From NCBI GenBank assembly GCA_007922305.1, contig ML677373.1, positions 16,109,071-16,173,070 of the forward strand: a DNA stretch of 64,000 bases, written 5' to 3'. Below the pieces are notes generated by a model. That model did not search any database. It had not been told where the DNA came from and was given only the letters and a program-made list of their open reading frames with translations. This DNA is from Dermatemys mawii (lineage: Eukaryota; Chordata; Testudines; Dermatemydidae). Below are positions 57,152-64,000 of the stretch, one piece after another (the stretch's first letter is position 1; each line of letters opens with the position of its first letter). Position numbers and translations under genes: made by a program.

Positions 57152-57987
57152 AGGTCTTCTCAAGGATCAGAAACTGGTTAAATGATGGGAAACAAAGGGT
57201 AGAAATAAATAGTCTTCACAATGGAAAGTGGAACATAGCAGGATCTCCTAAAGATCTGTATTGGAACCAGTACTGTTCAACATAGTCATAAATGAACAGA
57301 AAAGGGGATAAACAATGAGGTGGCAACAATTGCACACAATAGTAAATTACTCAAGATGGTTAAGTCTGAAGATGCCTATGAGAAATTACATAGGGATCAC
57401 ACAAAACTGGGTGACTGGGCAACAAAATGACAGATGAAATTCAATGTTGATAAGTGCAAAGTAATGTACAATGGAAAAAAAATCCTAAATATATTTACAA
57501 AAGGATGGAGTCTAAATTAGCTGTTACCTGTCAACAAAGAGATCTTGGAGTCGTCATGGATAGATCTCTGAAAACATCTGCTCAGTATGCAATGATAGTC
57601 AAAAAAGCTAACAGCATGTAAGGAACCATTAGGGAAGTGATAGGTAATAAATCAGAAAATATCCGTAAATAAATCCATTGTATCCCCATTCCTTGAATAC
57701 TGCATGCATAGTTGCACCATCTCAAGAAAAGATATATTGGAATTCAAAAAGGAGATGGGCAACAAAAATGATTAGAGGTATGGAACAGCTTCCATATGAG
57801 GAGAGATTAAAAAGCATGGGACTTTTCAGTTTAGGAAAGAGACAACAAAGGGGAGCTATGATAGAGGTCTATAAAATCATGAATGGTGTGGAGAAAGTGA
57901 AGAATAGGGAAATGTTAATTGCCACTTCACATAACAGAAACCTGAAGTCACCCAGTGAAATAAATAGGCAGAAATATAAGGAAGTAC

Positions 57988-59307
57988 TGTTATACCAATA
58001 GAAGCAAGCAGGATCTTATGAGGGGGATAAGGCAAAAAGCCACATTTATTGTAAAGATAATAATAAAGAAAAGATAGAAGCAAACAACGTTGTTTAACTA
58101 CTTATTCCTATCACTACTTAACCCTTATACACACACACACACACATATATATATATGTATGTGTGTATGTATATGTGTGTGTGTGTATATATATGTATGT
58201 GTGTGTATGTATATGTGTGTGTGTGTATATAAACCTTCATTCAATCATTCATCCATACATTCAGGTTCTGGGTAATTGTTATAGTTACCAGCCTGGAAGT
58301 TGCTTGTGACAGAATACTGGCCAGGTATTCTATACACAGGTGATGGTAGTGGGGAGCGAAGTCCTGATCAGATGCGCATCTGAAGCTCCTGGTAGGCTGG
58401 CAGCAGAACCTTGGACTCTGACTCCATAGTCTTTTGGTCCAGTCTTTATAGGAATTTCTTCCTATGCCAGTCTATGGGAATTGCTGCGTCATCCTGATGT
58501 CTTCAGGGTGGCTGCCAGGTGCTCGTCAGTGATCTCATAGGGTGGACCTCCAGTCTCCAGTTTTTCTGCACTTGACACCTTTTGGTTGCACTGGCACCTG
58601 ACGCCGCCTTCAGCCCTTTGATGCTGCATTCTCAGGCTGGAACCTCTCAAACCATCCATTCATTGTCCAAGCACTCTCTCTCTTACATACATTCCCTAAT
58701 TAATGTTTCACATACAGTATTTTGAATAATAATAATTTTACACATACAAGAGTTGTAGTTACAAAAAGTTATAAAAGTTTCTGGGTGGCATTTCTCAAAA
58801 CATTCTCTCTCTGAGTGCTGAGCTAGTTACTGTTATAGTTACAATGTTTCACTTTGCGATTAGGGTTAATTGGTTCACAATGCTTTGAAGAGAACTGGCG
58901 TCAATTGTGTAGCAATGCCCTTAATCAATTACAGGGCTTGGCTCCCAGAGCGGAGTTAGTGGCTTGACAATGCATTGTTACAATGTATCGCTGCAATGTC
59001 AATTTCAAGTAGCTACTTGCAAAAGTTTGAGCGTGCCCTGGGACAGAGATAGGGGAGCTGTTTCTGGCTACATAGTATAATTTCAAGTTACATGACCTAA
59101 TATTAAAAAATTATATTTTAAAGGAGCAATAATAATAAATCTAAACATTTAACAATCTTAACAAATAATAATAAATCTAAACACTTATCAAGCTATTTCT
59201 ACTTAACAAACTTATACTATGTAGACTTTCAGTTGTGGGGAACAAATTATGGGGAGTCACTTCCACTTGGGGAATCATTTTTAATACTTTAATATGTCAT
59301 CCCTACA
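57988..59307 (-). mobile_element. Solo LTR inserted in the CR1
   Basis: The 1320-bp insert is bounded by GTAC at 57984-57987 and 59308-59311. On the minus strand it starts TGTAGGGATGACATATT and ends CTATTGGTATAACA, giving the canonical TG...CA ends. AATAAA (minus) sits at 58045-58050, about 57 nt from the end, with a TATAAGGG-like box near 58121-58128. No internal retroviral genes are present, so it is a solo LTR or an LTR-like non-autonomous element. A 4-bp duplication fits class I retroviral integration. It contains a long CA/TA/TG microsatellite (58126-58232). Confidence 0.82.
58126..58232. repeat. Compound (CA)n(TA)n(TG)n microsatellite
   Basis: Two similar blocks of TATATATGTATGTGTGTATG, plus a leading CA run, so the tract itself has a roughly 50-bp higher-order repeat. 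A plus-strand 61-codon frame across it is meaningless. Confidence 0.95.
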
Positions 59308-59650
59308 GTACTACTTCATGCAATGCATAGTCAACCTGTGGAACTCCTTGCCACAGGATGTTCTGAAGGCCAAAAATATAACTGGGTTAAAAAAAGTAGA
59401 TAAATTAATGGAGGATGTTCATCAATGGATATTAGCCAAGATGGTCAGGGACGCAACTCCACGCTCTGGATTTTCCTAAACCTTTGACTACCATAATCTG
59501 GAACTGGACATCAGGAGTGGATCACTCAGTAATTGCCCTGTTCTGTTCATTGTAGCTGAAGCACCCAGCACTGGTCACTGTCAGAAGACAGGATACAGGC
59601 GGGCTAGATGAACCAATGGTCTGACCCAATATGGCCATTTATATGTTCTT

Positions 59651-61199
59651 TATTCTTAACTTCAATTAAGTGCTGTGATGCCTGGAGACATGGGCAGTGT
59701 TTTGGTGTTCAAAGCACACCGAACAACAATGGGCAGAGGGGAATTTTTGGCCAAAGACTGAGAACCAGAACTATTATGAAAAGGACTGTTTTCAAGGTCC
59801 CTGCTGAGAAGATAGACTCATGGGTTTTCATCTCTTGTCCATAAGACTCACACTTAGTAAACTGCAGGAAACTAAACTGATCTACCTTGGAAGGCTAAGA
59901 TGCAGAATCAGCACTCCCAAGGTTAGATCTGTGGTTCTACCCAGAGAACCAAGGTATTTTAAACCTGGTATATAGCTTAGTAAGACATTACGGCTAGGGC
60001 ACTGTTCCAGACTTTATTGGGTCACGTGCTACCTACTTAAATAATAATTGTGAAGTGAACTGGTAAAACATCAAACTCATGTAGCACCAGTAGTACATGT
60101 ATCACAGTCTGGGAAGCCCTACATAGGAAGTCCATTTTTCTTACAGTGACAGCCCTGGGAGTAGCAGGTGACACTAGAGTATGTATCTTCTTAACATACC
60201 TTCTTCTAAAAACCCCTTAGGTAAGAGTGAATCAATTTTTCATTAGTTTTAACTGCTGGAAGATTGCAGACCACTATTCTGAGGGCTACTTTGGAAAACT
60301 CATTCCTCTTGTAATCAGGATGTAATCTCACGGTCCCTTTCTAAATCACTTCATGCTAGATGACTAGCACATCCCAGCACTCTCAAAAAGATGGCGTTCA
60401 TGGTTTAGCCATCTTGCAACACTGGAAAGAAGAAATGAAGTTTGTAGTGTCAGCAAGTTCTATCGTGGCAATGGATTTATTACATGAAAATGAGCTCCAC
60501 AAAAATGCTAATTTTTGTACGACTCTCACACCAACGCCATGTTACTTTAAAAAAGTCATTGTTAACAGGTCCCTCTTGTAGTTTTGATTGGCAACTACAC
60601 AGCAGAAAGATGATCTGCAAAAAATCCTAGGGGAATTGTAGGTGATAAAATACACTCTCCTTTTTGGCAGCGTCATTACTACATACAGAAAAGCAGTAAT
60701 TTACTTCAGCTGCTGCTCTTCCTAGGAATAAGGTAACTGTTGGGAATATGTTGGATAACTTTGCATCTCCTTGTAAGACTGCTAATGAGTTGGCCTGAGA
60801 AATATTTTGTATGATAAAGTATTTTGAAATCAAGATGCTGTATTTTCACACTCAGGCTTAATGACTCTTTGAACACCAGCCAGTAAAAAAGTAGGGATTT
60901 GCTACCTCTTCATCACAATTCCAGATATGTTTTTTTTTTCCCAGCAAAACCCAGTCCACACTGCAGCCCAGTGCATCTTAGAATCATGTTTGTAAATTAC
61001 CTTCAGATGTGGTTGGGGCTGGCTTCTTTTTGTTGCTCTAGTGTCACAGGGTGTTAACTGTCAAAGGGAGGCATTTTTCTGCCTATACAAGTGCACCAAG
61101 TCCATACACTGTCTTTGTATCCAAAGAGAGCATTCTCCAGTTGATTTCATTAAGGTCTCTGTGACCCTTGTTCTCCCATAGCCCTAGATTTATTATTAT
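59651..61199. other. Non-coding, nothing recognised
   Basis: AT-rich with no elements recognised. The 78-codon plus frame at 59608-59844 begins in the CR1 tail. Confidence 0.45.
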
Positions 61200-61330
61200 T
61201 TAACTTCTGTATTTCAGTAGCACCTAAATTAAAAAACGGGTTGTGTCCCATTGTGCTAGGTACTTAAAACATAATAAACAGACCCTCCCCCAAAATGTTT
61301 ACAGCCTAAAAGATAAGACATAACTGGTTG
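61200..61330 (-). mobile_element. SINE tail fragment
   Basis: TTCAGTAGCACCTAAATTAA, TGTCCCATTGTGCTAGGTAC, AGACCCTCCCCCAAAATG and TTTACAGCCTAAAAG, the reverse of the tail at 36025-36275. Confidence 0.65.
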
Positions 61331-61517
61331 ATGAATGGGCCAGGGTTGAGGGAGAGAACCAGGCAACAGCAGCGATCATAATCTGCCATGGATCTAGACA
61401 TCATGAGGTTGCAGCTTCCTGTATGTCCCAGTGGAGGTGAATTTTGAAGAGGGACTTGAAGGATGAGGTAGCGGATTTAAAGGTTGTTAATTGGGAGCTT
61501 TTCCTAGTTGTAAACAG

Positions 61518-62824
61518 TGTCATAAATGGGAGGGTCACTTGGTGACCCTTTAAGAAGAAGTAAACCTCAGCCCCACCTGTGACACAGTTAGTTCATCCCC
61601 TGGTGGTAAGATGCAGTAAGGTCATGTAACTTGTGAGTCATGTAACTAGACTTCAGGAAAGATAAGTCTTGGGGGAGAGTAAGATATTCTCTCTCCAGGG
61701 GAAAACATTGTCTTGGGGGGAAAGAGAAGAGAAAAGCAAACCCTGTAGTTGCTGCTCAGCAAAAGAGCAGGGAGTGACCCAACAGAGCACAGGGGGGATT
61801 GGTGAGGAGAGATGGAAAAGAAGGGCTGAAAACTGAGCCAGGGGCTTGATAGGAGAGTCTGAGTAACAGAGAGACCAAACTCTCAGAACAGAGCAGCAGG
61901 GCCCACGTGAGGCCGTGGTGTAGATTTTGTGGATTTTGTCTGTCTCTTTGGACTTGTATACCTCGGAGGGGGTGGACTTTCATTATATGATTTAGCCAGC
62001 CCCCGAGAACCTGTGGGGAGCAGGGTCTGGGGCCTGCCTCGCTCCGGCGCTCCAGCCAGGAACCAGAGTCAGGGGCTGCACCACGCGGTTCCCAGAAGCA
62101 GCAGCGTGGCATCCGTCCGGCACTCCAGCCAGGAAGCAGAGTTGGGAACTGCTCCATGTAGCTCCTGGAAGCAGCGGTACGACCCCCGCTCCTGCTCCTA
62201 CACATAGGGGCAGCCAGGGAGCTCCGCTCTGCATGCTGCCCCATCCCAAGTGCCGCCCCTGCAGCACCCATTCTTTGGGAACAGCGGCCAATGGGGGCTT
62301 CAAGGGCAGTGCCTATGGACTAGGTAGTGTGCAGAGCTGCCTGGCCATGCCTCTGTGTAGGAACCAGAGAAGGGACGTGCTGCTGCTTCTGGGAGCCACT
62401 TGAGGTAAGCTCTGCCTGGAGTTTGCACCCCTGAGCCTACCCCTGCACCCCAATCCCAGGTCCCAATCCTGATCCCCCTCCCATCCTCTGAACTCCTCCG
62501 TCCGAGCCCAGAGCACCCTCCTATACCCCAGACTCCTCATCCCCAGCCCCGCACTAGAGCCCGCACCCCCAACCAGAGCCCTCACCCCCTCCTGACCCTA
62601 ACCCCAATTTTGTGAGTATTCTTGGCCCACATATACAATTTTTATTCCCGGATGTAGCCCTTGGGCCAAAAAGTTTGCCCACCCCTGGTTTAGCTGGAGG
62701 ATCAAGTCACTGGAGGAACCAAACCCGACTCTGAGTATGTTTAAAAACCCATGAGAATGGAAAACTGAGGCAGGGCCACTGCAGAGCTACCCAGACCATG
62801 ACTGGAGGCAGCCGCCTGGTAACA
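61518..62824 (+). mobile_element. Candidate composite repeat (LTR-like) with hAT insert
   Basis: The segment begins TGTCATAAATGGGAGGGTCA and could end at GGTAACA (62818-62824), giving TG...CA-type borders, but the flanks share only CAG and no AATAAA is seen. The purine-rich middle (GGAAAGATAAGTCTTGGGGG, GGGGAAAGAGAAGAG) is unlike a gene. A GC-rich hAT-like block interrupts it at about 61998-62687. The LTR reading is a weak inference. Confidence 0.35.
61998..62687 (-). mobile_element. GC-rich hAT-like element with C-rich tandem repeats
   Basis: The right end in reverse is CAGGGGTGGGCAAACTTTTT then GGCCCAAGGGC, a hAT terminus that I recognise from turtle genomes. 62420-62600 is built of degenerate CACCCC, GAGCCC and CCCCAATCCC units, the opposite strand of the type seen at 18919-19155. 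The flanks ATTTAGCC (61990-61997) and GTTTAGCT (62688-62695) agree at 6 of 8 positions. Minus frames of 171, 103 and 90 codons (61756-62585) cross it and are compositional artefacts. Confidence 0.65.
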
Positions 62825-64000
62825 GGCAGCTTTTAAAAATACCTATGTAAATTCATTTGAATTGTACCCTGGTTCCTTCCATTTTATATCTATCAGCCTT
62901 TTTGTCTAATCCATTTGATGTTGTGTCTCTAGCCCACAGCGATGAAAACAAGTGAGCAGCAGCAGCAGGAAAAGAACAAAAAAGAGGCCAAAGCAAAAAA
63001 CGGGGCTTCGAAGTCCTTGTTGCTTCATTTTACTCATATTTAAGCCAAAATGAATACAGAAAAAACTAGAGATAGGCCTGCTCCGAACTCTGGATGCAGA
63101 TCTCAGTTATGGTTAAGTCTCTGTCATGGGCCTTTGAATAACAGTTCCTGTATTTTGGCTGTTTGGAATCTAGATATGAGACTGAATGTTGCACTTCACA
63201 TGTCTGGCTAAAAGTTAGGTGATTTTAATGCGTCCAAGCATGTGGTGTCCGTGTATCAGTTTTCCTGGAGCAGGCTGCAGTCACCAAAATCCTTCTGTTC
63301 TATTCTCTTTGTCTTTCTCTGTAAGTGACTCCATGGTCAGAAAGGAAAACAAGGTGAGCTCACTGGGAAGAAATACACTGGGGTCACATGGGATAATGTG
63401 GTTACTGTACAACTAATTCACGCATCTCTGTAGAGAAGAGTTTTTGGTAAGTTCACCCTGACAACAAGCAGGAGGGGAGGAGTTGGAATTTTCTAAAGTA
63501 TTTCTAAGAATAAGTGACTTAAGCACATGACTCCTGTGTTCCTAAATCCCTGAAAGCGATCGTGCTGGTGCAGTCTGGCTACAGGGAAACGTAGTCACGG
63601 ATCCACTTACCCTAGCGAGGAAGTGACTGTTAGCCGTTAAAGTTCTGCAAAACTGCTGCCTGCTTATAATTCGTTTCTAAAGAGATTAGACTCAAAGCAG
63701 GGTCGCAGTCAGCAGATAAAAATGGAGTGTTCATAAGAAAAATGAACTCGTATGAATTATGCAGCACTGAATGGTGGCTGACTTAATGGTTTTTATCAGA
63801 GTGATTAAAAACTGGGAGAGATGATGTAACTAACTGTGCTTAGTGGGCAGCCACTTGCTATCTGGTGGAGGGCAGCTACAATGGGTCTTGTCAGCATTAA
63901 GGATTTGATGTTTTTAAATAACTTTTTAAAAGAAAAAGTTATTTTTTGGTTTATTGCCCTCTCTGTTCAGTGCCACTTGCCTCCTGATGCAGGGGAAATG
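62825..64000. other. Non-coding to window end
   Basis: No repeat recognised. A 33-codon plus frame starting at 62942 (MKTSEQQQQEKNKKE...) follows a GTGTCTCTAG tract but has no clear donor and ends at a stop. Confidence 0.4.

Larger units (their letters stand above)
57152..59650 (+). mobile_element. CR1/L3-like LINE 3' part, split by an LTR
   Basis: 57152-57675 reads AGGATCAGAAACTGGTTAAA, CTCCTAAAGATCTGTATTGG and GAGATCTTGGAGTCGTCATG, RT-domain landmarks broken by stops. 57750-57987 encodes MIRGMEQLPYEERLKSMGLF then SLGKRQQRGAMIEVYKIMNG. After the LTR, 59312-59479 resumes with QCIVNLWNSLPQDVLKAKN and TGLKKVDKLMEDVHQWILA, the ORF2 C-terminus. The 3' UTR follows, with TGCCCTGTTCTGTTCATTGT, CACTGGTCACTGTCAGAAGA and tail TATATGTTCTTTATTCTT. 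Joining across the LTR keeps a continuous family match, so the LTR inserted into an existing LINE. Confidence 0.9.

Noticed and set aside
57678..58001. 107-codon plus-strand frame as a host gene
   Set aside because: It is the C-terminal part of CR1 ORF2, and its last few codons are read from an inserted LTR.
58090..58275. 61-codon frame rich in C, V, Y
   Set aside because: Translation of a CA/TG microsatellite.
61756..62303. 171- and 103-codon minus-strand open frames
   Set aside because: They lie across GC-rich hAT-like repeat DNA, overlap in different frames and have no domain; high GC removes stops by chance.

Overview
The window looks like nuclear DNA from an amniote, most probably a turtle. 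It is AT-rich, has no dense ORFs, and is full of interspersed repeats of the kinds that dominate turtle and other sauropsid genomes: 5'-truncated CR1 LINEs, a tRNA-derived SINE of the Cry I type with a CR1-like tail, older MIR/CORE-like SINEs, many short non-autonomous DNA transposons (several hAT-like with 8-bp target duplications) and isolated retroviral-type LTRs. Assignment to turtle rests on recognising these families from memory, not on a database search. I see no complete protein-coding gene, no tRNA, rRNA or known ncRNA gene and no CRISPR. The long open frames (for example within 61.75-62.6 kb or 47.1-47.5 kb) are accidents of GC-rich repeat or non-coding DNA.

Layout. 0-13 kb: unique-looking AT-rich DNA with old palindromic repeats, a 25-bp-arm hairpin at 2.8 kb, SINEs, a long-TIR MITE at 7.1 kb and two minus-strand CR1 3' ends at 11.2-11.9 kb. 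13-20 kb: a hAT MITE nested inside another MITE (13.6-14.2 kb), a 124-bp TIR MITE (14.9 kb), a plus-strand CR1 (16.4-17.0 kb) and a CR1 tail followed by a G-rich tandem-repeat hAT (18.7-19.4 kb). 20-26 kb: SINEs and, on the minus strand, three short open segments with splice-like borders (21.27-21.36, 21.63-21.68 and 25.10-25.24 kb). These are the only serious candidates for exons, or alternatively for conserved exapted repeats. 26-41 kb: SINEs, microsatellites and two members of one hAT family (29.6 and 37.7 kb) with near-intact duplications. 41-46 kb: a minus-strand LTR with a readable promoter and poly(A) signal (41.8-42.7 kb), another hAT, and an 18-bp-arm hairpin at 45.2 kb. 46-57 kb: CR1 tails, a full Cry I-type SINE (48.8 kb) and several MITEs. 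57-64 kb: a CR1 reverse-transcriptase 3' region split by a 1.3-kb LTR, then a composite repeat containing a GC-rich hAT (61.5-62.8 kb).

How it works together: the visible history is one of transposons inserting into earlier transposons in what is probably an intron or intergenic region. If the minus-strand candidate exons are real, they would place much of the window in introns of a minus-strand gene that I could not identify.
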